DNA from: JBBSJZ01 sp041751935
Lineage (GTDB): Bacteria; Planctomycetota; Planctomycetia; Pirellulales; Pirellulaceae
DNA: 64,000 nt
Assembly (NCBI GenBank): GCA_041751935.1
Contig: JBGSIA010000102.1
Span: 1 to 64,000, forward strand
Direction of reading: 5' to 3'
Part shown: positions 51,901 through 57,733 of the stretch, in pieces
Layout: each line of letters opens with the position of its first letter
How positions within the stretch are numbered: the stretch's first letter is position 1
Translations under genes and position numbers: made by a program
The notes under the pieces: generated by a model
What the model was told of the DNA's origin: nothing
What the model saw: the letters and a program-made list of their open reading frames with translations, nothing else
The model's database searches: none

Positions 51901-54820
51901 TGGACGTGTCGCTGGTTGTCGTCACGGTAACAACATTGGATAAGTTGATCGAGGCGTCACCGACCAGTTTTGTAAAGCTAGCTTGATCGGCGACTTCCTG
52001 TGTGGTGAGCGAGCGGTTGAACATGCGAACGGTGTCGAGCGAACCTCCGTAAAGTCGCGCCGATTCTAAATCGTTTCGTGCTCCCAGGTAAACTTCGCCC
52101 GCTGCGTTCAACCCATCTGCTCCACGACTTGCCTGAGACGCACTCAGAGTTCCATCCAAGAAAACCCGGGTACCATTGACGCTGTCGACTGTCAGGGTGT
52201 AATTGTGCCACTGGCCATCGCCGATCATCGACGCGATGTTGACATTCAATTCCTGAGCATAAGCTGCATCGTTACCGTCTTGGATGTTCGTGAACAGCTG
52301 ATTGTTGTAGGTACCATGCGTCGCTTCGGCAAGGTAAATATTGAGGCTATTAGCCGTCGTAACGGTTCCGTGGCTATAGATATACTGGAACAATGATCCG
52401 GTGTTGTCGTCAATCTTGAAATCGAAGCTCAACGAGAACTGTGAACCGTAGTTGTAGTCCGCGAGCGTGATATGATCATTGGTTTCATCGAATGAGTAAG
52501 CTGTTCCGAATTGGCCGTCAACAACTGTGGCACCGTTGATCGCTGTGGCATTGCTGCCGCCAACGGAGTCAATTCCATCGCCGTTAAGACCATAGTAGCG
52601 AGATAGGCCGTACTGGCCATCATCGACTCGGTATTGGAACGAGTTAGCTCCGAAGGCACCGGTGGTATAGTCGAACGTTCCTGCACCGGTTTGTGTTAGC
52701 GTGCCGCTGTCTGGGGCTGTGATATCGATGATGCTCAGCGTGCCACTTTCGACGTCGCTGTCATTGGCAAACAGGTTGATCGGAATGGTCGCGCCACTGG
52801 TTGTCACATACGAATCATCCACCACGTTGGGAGCATCATTGACGGCAACGACGGTCAATGCAATCACATCCGTTGCACTGGAGAACGCAGTGGAGCCGCC
52901 GTTGGATGAGGTGCTGACTTTGGTTCCAGCGGTGCCCGTAGATTGATCCCACGCTCGAATCGTTAATCCCGAAGCGATGGTACCGCTATACTCCGCCGAC
53001 GGTGCAAAGTAGAGCCGTGTGTTTGCGTTGTCGGCCAGCAATAGCGAGGACGTCGAATCCACCGTTCCCAGCGCCGTCCAGTTGCTGCCGCTGTTAGTTG
53101 TGTAGTACCAAGTGCCGTTAGTTTGATTAGCAGCGGTGATAGCGATTCCCTTGACGCCACCATCAGCATCAGTGATACCGCCGGTGAAGGAGCTGATGAG
53201 TGAACCGACGGCACCAGTGGGAACGCCGGAATCTTCGTCTGTGGAAAATGCTAAACTGGTGTCAGCTAGAACAGGTGCCGTGTTAGGAGAAGCATTGATC
53301 GAAACGGCACCCATTTCCCACTGGTTCGATGCAGACACGGTGCTGCTCATCGTAACCGTTGCCGCGCCGTTCTCTGTGGTGGTCACGCCACGATGGTCGG
53401 TGTTTGTCAGCGACCATACACTCGATTGGTTGGCACCGATGGTGTAGCCCGTGGGATTGTTGTCCCAGTTCGTGATGTCAAGCACTAGTTTTCCCGTGGC
53501 ACTTGAAACGTTCACAGTCGCCGTGGTTCCAGTTCCTGTTGCGCTGGCATAAGTTCCGTTGGGCGTGGCTTGATCGACGCCATTGTACGTGACCGCGCCG
53601 CCCTTCACTGCCGTAGTTCCTCCGAGGCTGACAATCACATTTGCCGTGCCCACGGAAGGATTCACTAGTCGCCAGATTTCGACCGCATGATTTCCCGACG
53701 TGCGACCGACTTGCGTGAGATTGACACCGCCGTAAGTGACACTATTGACGCCAGCACCAAGACCATCGATCGCCAGCGTCACGTATAGCACTCGGTCGCT
53801 TCCACTGGCAACGGTATGCGACCAACTCAGGCTGTTTGCCGAAGCTGATTGAGTCGAAGTCGCGGTGCCGTTGGCTGTGATGGCGAGTAGGTCGTTCCAA
53901 TCGTCCATGCCGTCAGCGTCGACAGCGGTTTCTGCATCAATCGAGCCCGTTGAGTATTCCAGGTTCCAGTCACCGCCGAGCGTAGCGTGTCCTGTTTCGT
54001 CGCTACTTGCGGCCACATCGGCGCCGGTAAGTATCGCCAATTCTTTCAAGAAACTCTGGCCATCCGTTGTCGATGCGATGTTGCAACCATACAGCAACAG
54101 GTCAGCATTCGCTGAGAGAGCCAAACTCCAGGACGCGACAATGTCGGATTGCCATTGGATCGAGAAATCATTGATCCAGGTTGCACCGACTTGGATTCCG
54201 CCATCGACGCCGTGCGAGAAAATGTGCAACGCATCGATTTCGGATCGTCCCGCGAGCGCTTGCGTAATTTGCAGCAGACCATCTTGCTCCAAGTCGAGAA
54301 TGATGACTTCAACGTTCGCATCGAGATTCGCGATGATGGTTTCATAGTCCGCGACTCCTGAGTCAACGAACGCAATCTCTGACCGAGTCTGGTCGTCAGC
54401 CGGTTCAGCATCGGATGAGTTCGGTGCCGCGTGATCGTTGCCAATAAGATCGCTGTACTCAACGAACAATTGTTCCACGTGCTCAAGCCCGCTCTGCAAT
54501 TGGTCTTTGTAGGCGTCCTCGATCACCGGGGCAATGTTGGCTTGACCGAGAGTGTCCTCGATCGTCGGCTCCGCGTCCTTTTCTGTTAATGCTTCGGAGG
54601 TACTGTCAGAGTTCGCTGAGTTTGTCGTTTGCGTTGATTGTGTCGACGGATCGATAGCCTGGCCTTCAGCGGCGGCGAGTTGTTGCAACAGGAATGCAGC
54701 AAGATCGGTATCGGCCTCCGCATAACCATCAGCGCCATCCGGACCTTCTCCGCTGAGCAACACTCGGTCTTCGAGGACGAAGAACTTATAATAACGGCGA
54801 CTGGTTTTCTGATTCGACAT
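36821..54820 (-). CDS. Giant multidomain surface protein (LEPR-XLL-like, DUF4347, LamG, beta-helix, C-type lectin, VCBS, cadherin-like)
   Basis: 5999 residues from the ATG at 54820. The N-terminus has YKFFVLEDRVLLSG, a LEPR-XLL-like signature (about 13-26). DUF4347 is at about 148-310 (AFVDSGVADYETII ... LHIFSHGVDGGIQVG ... LLLYGCNIA). LamG-like domains are at about 735-950, 1770-1960 and 2380-2570. CSLREA-type beta-helix regions are at about 960-1655 and 3870-4270. A C-type-lectin-like domain is at about 2040-2190. Repeats of the GTWQY...RFNPN...FRAWDQTSG type recur at least five times. VCBS repeats are at about 4790-5045, then cadherin-like repeats to about 5700. A Gly/Ser/Asp linker and a hydrophobic tail follow. 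There are no RTX nonapeptides. It is a probable adhesin or glycan-binding surface fibre. The exporter operon is divergent from it. Confidence 0.93.
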   Translation of the reverse strand: MSNQKTSRRYYKFFVLEDRVLLSGEGPDGADGYAEADTDLAAFLLQQLAAAEGQAIDPSTQSTQTTNSANSDSTSEALTEKDAEPTIEDTLGQANIAPVIEDAYKDQLQSGLEHVEQLFVEYSDLIGNDHAAPNSSDAEPADDQTRSEIAFVDSGVADYETIIANLDANVEVIILDLEQDGLLQITQALAGRSEIDALHIFSHGVDGGIQVGATWINDFSIQWQSDIVASWSLALSANADLLLYGCNIASTTDGQSFLKELAILTGADVAASSDETGHATLGGDWNLEYSTGSIDAETAVDADGMDDWNDLLAITANGTATSTQSASANSLSWSHTVASGSDRVLYVTLAIDGLGAGVNSVTYGGVNLTQVGRTSGNHAVEIWRLVNPSVGTANVIVSLGGTTAVKGGAVTYNGVDQATPNGTYASATGTGTTATVNVSSATGKLVLDITNWDNNPTGYTIGANQSSVWSLTNTDHRGVTTTENGAATVTMSSTVSASNQWEMGAVSINASPNTAPVLADTSLAFSTDEDSGVPTGAVGSLISSFTGGITDADGGVKGIAITAANQTNGTWYYTTNSGSNWTALGTVDSTSSLLLADNANTRLYFAPSAEYSGTIASGLTIRAWDQSTGTAGTKVSTSSNGGSTAFSSATDVIALTVVAVNDAPNVVDDSYVTTSGATIPINLFANDSDVESGTLSIIDITAPDSGTLTQTGAGTFDYTTGAFGANSFQYRVDDGQYGLSRYYGLNGDGIDSVGGSNATAINGATVVDGQFGTAYSFDETNDHITLADYNYGSQFSLSFDFKIDDNTGSLFQYIYSHGTVTTANSLNIYLAEATHGTYNNQLFTNIQDGNDAAYAQELNVNIASMIGDGQWHNYTLTVDSVNGTRVFLDGTLSASQASRGADGLNAAGEVYLGARNDLESARLYGGSLDTVRMFNRSLTTQEVADQASFTKLVGDASINLSNVVTVTTTSDTSNGTTTSITNLNSNNGGDGISLREAITAANNTAGVDTISFNIAGAGSQTISLSSALPSITGTTILDAWTQHSFSGTPRIVIDANGATGDGFQLTSTADSSTIRGFVLRDFVGDGIQIDSGSTGSTIEGNYIGSFGAAGTDQGVNEQNTGYGIHLLGSGNTIGGTTVQSRNVIGGNQLSGVYINGAGATNNTLLGNYIGVDATGAVVVANDYGINIGDASGSVIGDGTAGGRNVISGNTNQGILLWNADSTTIQGNHVGTNASGTDDLNGLAQEGAKSGIVVGGGTINVLIGGTTAGQGNVISGNNWYGIEFWSGTTDSYVYGNYIGTDATGLLDLGNSIGGVTMWGSGTGIVVGGGTAAHRNVISGNDWVGVSVGNAAAATSIQGNYIGLGVDGSTIIGNVAGVVIEGGSAGSTIGTNWDGSNDSGEGNVISGNQFGIMIQDSGTSGTLVWGNYIGTDATGLLDRGNTSDGIIIQNGATGTQVGGTSTKRNIIAGNDGDGIQIDGETTDGNFIQNNYIGLGSDGLTVIGNSAVGINITGGADDTTIGGLGLGNAIVGSGYNGIEINGASSGTIIQGNTIGINAAGTVIAGNQYHGIQLTNGVSNTTIGGITAGQGNTITANGVGGTYVNGINLWSTGIGNSIVGNALYGNAGIGIDVDSAGVTANDNLDGDTGSNNQQNFPIISSTSVNGTGTTVTVSGSINTLASLTGVVLHFYATPSTGDISRRDGKKYLGSTTVNTDASGNATFTNASLTGYSGTVAIGELITATATYASSTSELSSSVMSTSSSGNIAPENLHANVTSDGGLQINHDGGNDAVLFADDGGAVFGVRSQMTIETQLSFTNGAGDMTLLSYGVGSTNFGNDVNMRLMGDGSFRFYINGSFAVANTFNYSSLADGNVHSLAVTWNNAAGDWQVFVDGTLRDSGTGLQTGVTVQGGGTLTLGNDQDIQGGSFDPNQKFSGTLYDMRVFSDVRTASEIAASYHSDLAYTEPSLLANWKFNDLSPNGVVTDTVAGNNLTVQHATGAGFIASNPSLTLRITENASNGTTVGGVYGLDIDREARITQLLAADPTLRYSAETGKFYKLVSTYDTWANSQSTAIATTLGGVSGQLLTVSSAAENAIARTFASQVGDNVWLGVSDQITEGAFQTYTGNTAGNVIWQGTGTGYNINGEYTNWDSGEPSDSGGNEDYADLSATTGRWNDASSAQVRRSIIEWNADDVLDTTNALAYSIQSQTVTGAFTINADTGEITVANGSLLDYETNATHTIIVRVSDGTATYDEAFTISLQNMPFEVQQSIPLATQSVDEDGTLTFSSGNGNAITVTDENAGTNSPFQIYLQVSNGTLTLSQTTGLLIPGGANGSSFMTIQGTESDINAALQGMTYTPTGNYNGSDTLVVTTSMVADLHGHYTFEDGDATDQSVGISQNGTLVGDATTVFDPERGEVLSLDGDRDFVSVASTFSNPANATLAAWVNLNPGAPSGEVISIGNVFVLRADDVGNGTQASFWDGSNWQYTNSGVSIAGTGWRHVAISFDDVASTQSLFIDGQLVATTNYTASINYGASTGVTTIGAHANVGFGGYDFNGLIDDARVYTRALSADEIAALAADQTEVTGNVAITVNAVNDAPTNAGSIPATFTVTEDVLGNLDLSAIDLSDVDHNSGLLTLTLSADAGGFFYATSSGGVTVALSGSDYVSFTGTLVDLNAYLEVTTNIQYLHPTANLSGTAADIVYVSISDNGNTGSGGALSANLGAVQIDITSVNDAPVLDNSSFMSLTTITEDNTNNSGNTVASIIASAGGDRIIDADAGAVEGIAITSISGTNGTWQYNTGSGWTDVDTVSTASALLLRATDSLRFTPNGISGDTGTVLFHAWDQTSGTFGTKVDASVTGGTTAFSTQVEVAVISVTSVNDAPALTANSFAISEAGFLTLTTAHINATDVDNASSSLVLTPSNVLGGRFNRTSNPGAAVTSFTLAEVTAGDIQFLHDGGDITPSYDITVSDGSATTGPSAGNITYTSVNDQPYLDANGIGPSTVVNTTTTGDQLAPSTVTLSGGNYVTAWESGTDIFAQVYNASGVPVGGELQLDDTAAATDISLISTNSGGFAAAWSNGTEVHVRAFDANGTPLTGSSTAITFAGGASRTSPTLVQLTNGNYVLAYYGATGVDASNGTAAAQILDASFNKVGSELIVPDVETGLQNDPFVRALSGGGFVVSFTDNVGRDGDGRGNYAQFYTSGGIRIGGNILVAQSTAGAQRSEWITELANGNVLFTYRDSVADGSFFGVMGRVFDSSGTAVTNEFLVNQSTAGRQDHSSSVAFSDGSFAILWNSYGANGDKDIFIRRFAADGTPLSHEMLVNTVAIGNNQQERMTLVAGNRVAITWQDSEADGDGFGIYTRQLDFNPHHVTYTENAAGVVLHDGINLVDFDDTHLETAVVEISGGYVNGQDQLLFTNTANISGSWDANTGRLTLSGSATVAEYQSALRSITYQNSSDNPVTTTRTIAWTVNDGDVSSLQRFSTVDVASENDAPVLDNTGTMELTSTTEDQINNSGQTVASIIASAGGDRITDPDDAVAEGIAITSLSSGNGTWQFTTNGFLWADVGVVSESSALLLRSTDLIRFNPNGQNATTASFDFRAWDQTSGTVGSKVDVNTNGGNTAFSSASETASITVTDINDEQVLATNTGATFSENSTSNTISTAMLATTDVDHTASQLTYTITTYSTTGNLYRNGVLLSIGGTFTQADIDSNLVTYSHNGAEVFSDSFSFSVDDGAGSVSTGTFNITLNPVNDQAVTITSDGGGASANFTQNETIAYVTQVTVSDGDLPSDTFTYSIIGGPDQNEFTIDNSGTLTFVAAPDFENPTDSDSNNVYTIIVQVSDGVHTDNQIITVTIVDVQSSTLTVTTTADVDDTALGASYTIEQLYAIGGGSDGHVSLREAIIAANNTLGPDTIGFAILDTDAGYTGTAGVDAYWQISLNAALPTITESVVLDGLTQTAFSGNVNPGTLGADSGVGSGSQNIFSIDRPEIAIVGASGFAGIVVSTDDVTIQGFSMYGFSSSAAILLNDGTQNVSIQSNILGSGPTSISDPGAALNNLQNVQSLGADNGWLTNNILAYSQATGFYASNASDYWYILSNHFINSGYNYSNGDAIAINASVGGLIDGNIITGSSTQAIILSGSTSGVTISNNTISGNAVGPITGSLSQYDAIALRSGTNNITISQNIIADNYGAGITVNNGAYAVEITQNSFSGNGTVLSRQGAAASGIVGIDLQTSGDNLNFGTAPYYSANDVGDADTGGNSLQNFPVFSSTSSTGSQLNVSGSFNSIASRTYRIEFYLSDAYANGHGQGATYLGSVNVTTDGSGNATFSETLTASIPTGMQVTATATDLTTLETSEFSQQFAINDAPIESSIEGTPLAYTENQTATAITSTLTLADEDDTHIESAVISITGNYANGQDLLAFANTANITSVWNSGSGTLTLTGADTVANYQAALRSVTYANTSNSPSTATRTVSFTINDGEENSNTMTRDITVTAVNDAPVVDFNYGTFLSSITEDQFDNAGQTVASVLASSGHDIVTDADSGAVEGIAIISTSAVQGTWQYSLDGGTNWLDVGSVTNSTALLLRATDWVRFNPDAQQGGSSNFGFHAWDQTSGDSAGDRVNITATGGSTAFSSFTETAQIAVSNTNDAPTISDASVVSLTGTDEDTTSSPNNVSNMLTGASWGDVDGSPLSGIAITGLTGNGTWEFSTGGAWTTISGVTPSNSLLLGSTAQVRYIPDGENGETAQLTFKAWDQTSGTPSTSGTPRFADSGTGGGTTAYSTTEATAQVVVTSINDAISAGSDTATAVEAGGVANGTAGTNPTGNVLGNDSDVDTSDTMTVTGVAAGVQASAAGSVNTTVTGTYGSITIADDGTYTYTVDNNNGAVQALRNSGDTLADTFTYTVTDGALASVSTQIVVTIQGQNDAPVAVADTEIAVETSGVANGTAGVNPTGNVLTNDTDVDSGDTQTVIGVIAGVHASASGSVNTPVAGTYGSIIIADDGNYTYTVDSDNAAVQSLRNSSDTLTDIFTYTMQDAGGLDNTAQISITIEGANDEQVLATTAGATVDEGSTGNVISTAMLQTTDVDDTSGNLIYTLDSAPTNGLLRVNGTALLVGQTFTQADIDAGLVTYDHYDSETNSDDFSFSVDDGEGSSSGGTFYMTITSVNDNAPTITSNGAGVTASINIAENTTAVTTVTASDSDLPAQTVTYSIVGGADSSLFTIDTSTGILAFVSGRNREVHSDSDLNGMYEVVVQASDGTLNDSQTISVTITDIDEFNVTVPTDVDSATNEVDENATIGTVVGVQASAADADATNNTVTFSLTSNPDGLFQIDAISGIVTTAAAIDRETHGATRSITVQATSSDGSIAVETFNITINDLDEFNVTVPTDIDNATNEVDENATIGTAVGVQASAADLDSTNNTVTFSLTSNPDGLFQIDAISGIVTTAAAIDRETHGATRSITVQATSSDGSTATETFNIAINDLDEFDVTLPVDTDGAIDWVLENSADGSVVGVLISAVDNDATNNAVTYGLIDDAGGRFTIDSTTGIVTVADGSLLDRETSSSHGITVQATGVDGSTSQIVVMILLGDVNDNSPVIDSGQVLTIVENSVIGTNVGYVLASDGDLNTSFENWQIVGGNAGGEFIIDAATGQLQLAIVGPDFESQMLYSLQIQTSDGTFTSASEWISILVIDANESPEAQDDSYSTIVAEAIRLDAPNPLANDTDVDGDTLSIVIVTGPVNGVLTIDPDGTLRYQPNSGYFGTETITYRASDGSLLSDLATITIDVQTIGGGGSGGTSSGDDGNTNNGDADSGSGDEGSESGSSDTGAVDTGQDIVGDGSAGNPFNSQSAGSGSTEQQSDEPNHEERGFGINLRTQDSIEQQSAYETSARGLSAAAITFDDARTAVQTLQQILLVDMQQAIDWSQWDQLVQDSERDGFGWDVNIGAVGVTAGLVSIGYVLWAIRGGLLLATVYGGLPAWRMIDPATLLTAYRGSHVNGKDRVEDMLG
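38066..39010 (-). repeat. Three tandem 315-bp (105-residue) cadherin-like repeats in the giant gene
   Basis: Copies at 38696-39010 and 38381-38695 are nearly identical in protein (NEVDENATIGT, TNNTVTFSLTSNPDGLFQID, TTAAAIDRETHGATRSITVQ). They differ at only a few percent of bases. A third copy at about 38066-38380 is clearly diverged. The near-identity points to recent duplication or gene conversion. Confidence 0.85.
48250..48715 (-). other. C-type-lectin-like domain in the giant protein
   Basis: Residues about 2035-2190. The fold signature is present: GKFYKLVSTYDTWANSQSTA (entry strand and first helix), AENAIARTFASQ, DNVWLGVSDQITEGAFQTY (the WIGL-type motif) and NWDSGEPSDSGGNEDYADL (the W-x-x-GEP calcium/sugar loop). 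RWNDAS corresponds to the WND motif. The EPS/WND residues fit calcium-dependent sugar binding. Confidence 0.85.
49850..51930 (-). repeat. CSLREA-like entry plus parallel beta-helix repeats in the giant protein
   Basis: Residues about 965-1655. The region opens with GISLREAITAANNT and then repeats rungs of the type GNxISGN / GNYIGxxxxG / TxIGG (for example RNVISGNDWVGVSVGN, QGNYIGLGVDGST), about 25 or more times. This predicts a long right-handed beta-helix, often a carbohydrate-binding or adhesive stalk. Confidence 0.8.
53890..54380 (-). other. DUF4347 domain of the giant protein
   Basis: Residues about 148-310. Motifs: AFVDSGVADYETIIANLDA, VEVIILDLEQDGLLQI, IDALHIFSHGVDGGIQVG, ADLLLYGCNIA, FLKELAILTGADVAASSDET. 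The conserved His in FSHG and Cys in YGCNIA recall the His/Cys pair of caspase-like folds, a resemblance in pattern only. DUF4347 marks the N-termini of many giant bacterial surface proteins. Confidence 0.85.
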
Positions 54821-55103
54821 GAAACAACATCCGTGGAACATCAGCGCAGCTTCATCCGTAAACTGGACAAGCCTGAGAGAGTTGATCGGTTGTTTCGATC
54901 AGCGAGTTGGCGAAGAGCGTATCACGTGATCCGTTTTCACCAGCGGTCAATCCAGAGAAGTGGTGCTTTCGTCATCATCGGTGCGACCAGATTGAGGGTT
55001 GTAGTCGATGTTGCAGTTGTACGGACTACGGCTGCGCACACACTTGCGCAGTCAAAGCCCAGCCATGGCCAGGTACGTGCCCAGTACATAAGCCCCGGTA
55101 CGG
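54821..55103. promoter_or_regulatory. Divergent control region of the giant gene and exporter operon
   Basis: 283 bp between the two starts. CTGCGCA-(6 nt)-TGCGCAG at 55032-55051 is a perfect 7-bp inverted repeat 52 bp upstream of the TolC-like start. TGATCG/CGATCA with a 7-nt loop lies near 54883-54901. Either could be an operator for co-regulation. No confident -35/-10 pair was identified. Confidence 0.4.
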
Positions 55104-56870
55104 ATGTCGAACCTCGTAAAACTGCTTCGCGATCTATTGCCCACACCACTCGTCGCTTGCGCGATGTTAGTGGGTGTGGCTTTTGCGCTGCGTTTTCAAA
55201 CCAGGCTTGCGGGTGATGAACCGACTGTGATTGACGAGAATATCACAACAGCGGCAAGTGCTAGTAACGAGAATGATCCGCTGCAGTGGTGGTTATCCAG
55301 TGTTTCACAGCCGATCTTAGATGAACCGACTTGGGTCACATTTGATCTTTCGACGATCATGTTGGATACACTTCGAAGCAGTCCTTTGATTCAAAGCGTT
55401 TCAGCTTCGACGAGCATTGCGTTGGAACGCGCGATACAGCAAGACGCTGCATTTGATCCGGCGTTGTTGTTCAAAACGCGTGCAGGGCGAACCAACGATC
55501 CGGTGGGAAATACACTAACAACTGGCGGACCGCCGCGACTTAATGAAGCCTCGTTGACGGGATCTGCCGGTATTCGTCAGACAAACCGCTCGGGGACGGT
55601 CGTCGACTTGTCGCAAAACGTTGGATTGACAGATAGCAACAGTCAATTTTTTGTTCCCGGAAATCAAGCCAACGCGCGTCTGAGTTTGAGTTTAAGCCAG
55701 CCGTTGTACGCTGGTCGAGGCAAGCTCTACAACGAGCGACTGTTGACACAGGCTCGCATCGATAGCCGCGTGTCCTGGCAGGAGATGCGGCAAAGTGTCG
55801 AGGAACGAATTGCGGAAGTGATGATCACTTACTGGCGTTTGTTTGAATCACGCTGCAACTTGGCACAGCAACAAGCGCTATTGGAACGGGGACGAGCAAT
55901 TGAGCGAATTGTTCTCGGACGACAAGGGTTCGACTCTGGACCGGTCGAGATCGCCAAGGTGCGTCAGAGAATTGCTCGGCGTACCGATCGGCAGATTGAA
56001 TTAGTCTCCGAAGTATTACTTGGCCAAGCACGGCTTACCGCGTTAACTGGATCAACAGTGCTTTCCGGTGTGGTCGATGAGAGCCAGCCTGCTGCACGAT
56101 TGGAACTGATTCCCCGCTGGTTGATTGAGCCACCAGACATCACGTATGACCTTCGTGACGCGGTCCTCAATGGAATTGAGAACCGACCTGAAATACGGTC
56201 TGCGACTGCGGAACTCGAAGCGGCGGCGGTTGGTGTCTCAGTCACTCGCAATCAGTTGCTGCCACAGCTTGATGCTGTCGTCGAAGCGTACTTGGCCGGT
56301 TTGCGTGGCGACAATCGACTTGGTAACGCGTTCATTGACCAGTTCGCCGACAGCGTGCCCGGAATTGCTGCGGGCTTGCAGTACGATCTACCTTCGGGAC
56401 GACGATACGTTCAGTCTCGTCACCGCGAGGCGCATCTTCGTTATCGCCAGAAGACTGAAGAGTTGCGGGAAACAATCATTCAAACACGACAAGCGATCGA
56501 GTCCGCGCTGATTGGCGTCGAGCGTGCAGCACAGCAGCGGCATAGCAAGCGAATATTGTTGGAGACCACGCTGGCCGAGGAAACCATCATCACGCGTCGT
56601 TGGGAAATGATGGCAGGCGACAGCAGCGGTGCAGGTCTAGTGCTCGACACAGTGCTTGATGCTCAGCAACGACGCGCTGATGCGGAACGAGAATGGGTTT
56701 CTGCACACACCGAGTACCGAATTGCATTGGTCGCGTTAGAGCGAGCAATGGGGACGCTGCTGGTCGAAGAAGGCATCCAACCGGAACAAGCCGCCTGCTC
56801 ATCGGACGTTCATTTCATTAGCGTTGATTCGCCTGACGGACTCATCGAAACGGAGATCATGACACCATGA
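55104..56870 (+). CDS. TolC-like outer-membrane channel protein
   Basis: 588 residues. An N-terminal hydrophobic signal (LVACAMLVGVAFAL) is followed by a linker. The outer-membrane efflux protein fold then occupies about 85-560: RLSLSLSQPLYAGRGKLYNE, a long helical stretch (REMRQSVEERIAEVMITYWR-like), the second repeat (VTRNQLLPQLDAVVEAYLAG, GLQYDLPSGRRYVQSRHREA) and helices ending EYRIALVALERAMGTLL. TolC proteins form trimeric outer-membrane ducts. It is longer than E. coli TolC (about 470). First gene of the four-gene exporter operon; its stop overlaps the next start (ATGA). Confidence 0.9.
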   Translation: MSNLVKLLRDLLPTPLVACAMLVGVAFALRFQTRLAGDEPTVIDENITTAASASNENDPLQWWLSSVSQPILDEPTWVTFDLSTIMLDTLRSSPLIQSVSASTSIALERAIQQDAAFDPALLFKTRAGRTNDPVGNTLTTGGPPRLNEASLTGSAGIRQTNRSGTVVDLSQNVGLTDSNSQFFVPGNQANARLSLSLSQPLYAGRGKLYNERLLTQARIDSRVSWQEMRQSVEERIAEVMITYWRLFESRCNLAQQQALLERGRAIERIVLGRQGFDSGPVEIAKVRQRIARRTDRQIELVSEVLLGQARLTALTGSTVLSGVVDESQPAARLELIPRWLIEPPDITYDLRDAVLNGIENRPEIRSATAELEAAAVGVSVTRNQLLPQLDAVVEAYLAGLRGDNRLGNAFIDQFADSVPGIAAGLQYDLPSGRRYVQSRHREAHLRYRQKTEELRETIIQTRQAIESALIGVERAAQQRHSKRILLETTLAEETIITRRWEMMAGDSSGAGLVLDTVLDAQQRRADAEREWVSAHTEYRIALVALERAMGTLLVEEGIQPEQAACSSDVHFISVDSPDGLIETEIMTP

Positions 56871-57733
56871 AGTGCTGGAAGTTCCATTGTTGGGTCGGAC
56901 TGTTGCTACTCGCATCAACCGCCAACGCCCAGAGTCCTGCGAACGTCTACGACGGATTCACTGAACCGAGCTACGACATTCTTGTCGCGGCGACCGAGAT
57001 TGGACGACTTGACGAATTAATGGTCAAGGTCGGTGATCGTGTGGAAGCGGGGGCGACGGTTGCGAGAATGGAAGACTCGCTCCAAGTCTTAGCCATCAAG
57101 ATCGCAAAGATGCAGCTAGGAATGCACGGTGAATTGGATGCCGCGATCGCCGAGCGAGACTTACAACTCTCGCGGATTGAAAATCTTCGCAAACTTCGTT
57201 CCGAAGAAATGACTCGACCGGACGAGCTTCCGCGAGCAGAAACTGAATTGCGAATCGTCGAGGCAAAACTGTTGACCGTGCAAGAACAGATTCACATGCG
57301 AGAGTTGGAGTTGGAACGATTTGAGTTGCAACTCGATCGACGATTGGTCCGTGTTCCGATGAGTGGGATCATTGGCGAAGTATTGCACTGTCAGGGCGAA
57401 TACTTGACGCCCGGAGACGCGGCTGTCGTGCGATTGATCGTTACGGACTGGATCTATGCGGTATTCAACGTGCCAGTTGAAGACATTGATCGAGTCCATG
57501 TGGGAGATAGCGTCGCGGTCTTTTTGCGAAGCAACGCGGAAACAGTATCAGCCAAGATAGAGTCCATCGCGCCGGAGATCGATGGCGAGAGCGGAACCAT
57601 TCGAGTACGGGTTGGATTGGACAATCGCGAAGGAAAATTCCGCATTGGTGATCGCTCGACGATGCGATTGATCCATCCGTCTGGACATGAATCTTCCGCA
57701 GGTCTGCCGTTGCGAGGCCGCCTGGACCGATGA
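56867..57733 (+). CDS. HlyD-like periplasmic adaptor (short)
   Basis: 288 residues from an ATG inside the TolC stop. The signal peptide is MKCWKFHCWVGLLLLASTANAQ. It is a membrane-fusion-type protein: a lipoyl half-motif (LDELMVKVGDRVEAGATVAR, about 46-65), an alpha-helical hairpin of about 80 residues (AEL-rich, residues 75-160), the second lipoyl half (DRRLVRVPMSGIIGEVLHCQ), and a beta-barrel domain (VPVEDIDRVHVGDSVAVFL). It lacks a membrane anchor, so it is a soluble or lipid-free adaptor bridging inner and outer membrane parts. Ends in an ATGA overlap with the next adaptor. Confidence 0.9.
   Translation: MKCWKFHCWVGLLLLASTANAQSPANVYDGFTEPSYDILVAATEIGRLDELMVKVGDRVEAGATVARMEDSLQVLAIKIAKMQLGMHGELDAAIAERDLQLSRIENLRKLRSEEMTRPDELPRAETELRIVEAKLLTVQEQIHMRELELERFELQLDRRLVRVPMSGIIGEVLHCQGEYLTPGDAAVVRLIVTDWIYAVFNVPVEDIDRVHVGDSVAVFLRSNAETVSAKIESIAPEIDGESGTIRVRVGLDNREGKFRIGDRSTMRLIHPSGHESSAGLPLRGRLDR

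Noticed and set aside
36821..54820. Classification of the giant protein as an RTX adhesin
   Set aside because: No GGxGxDxUx nonapeptide runs are visible. The repeats are LamG, beta-helix, VCBS and cadherin-like, and the C-terminus is hydrophobic.
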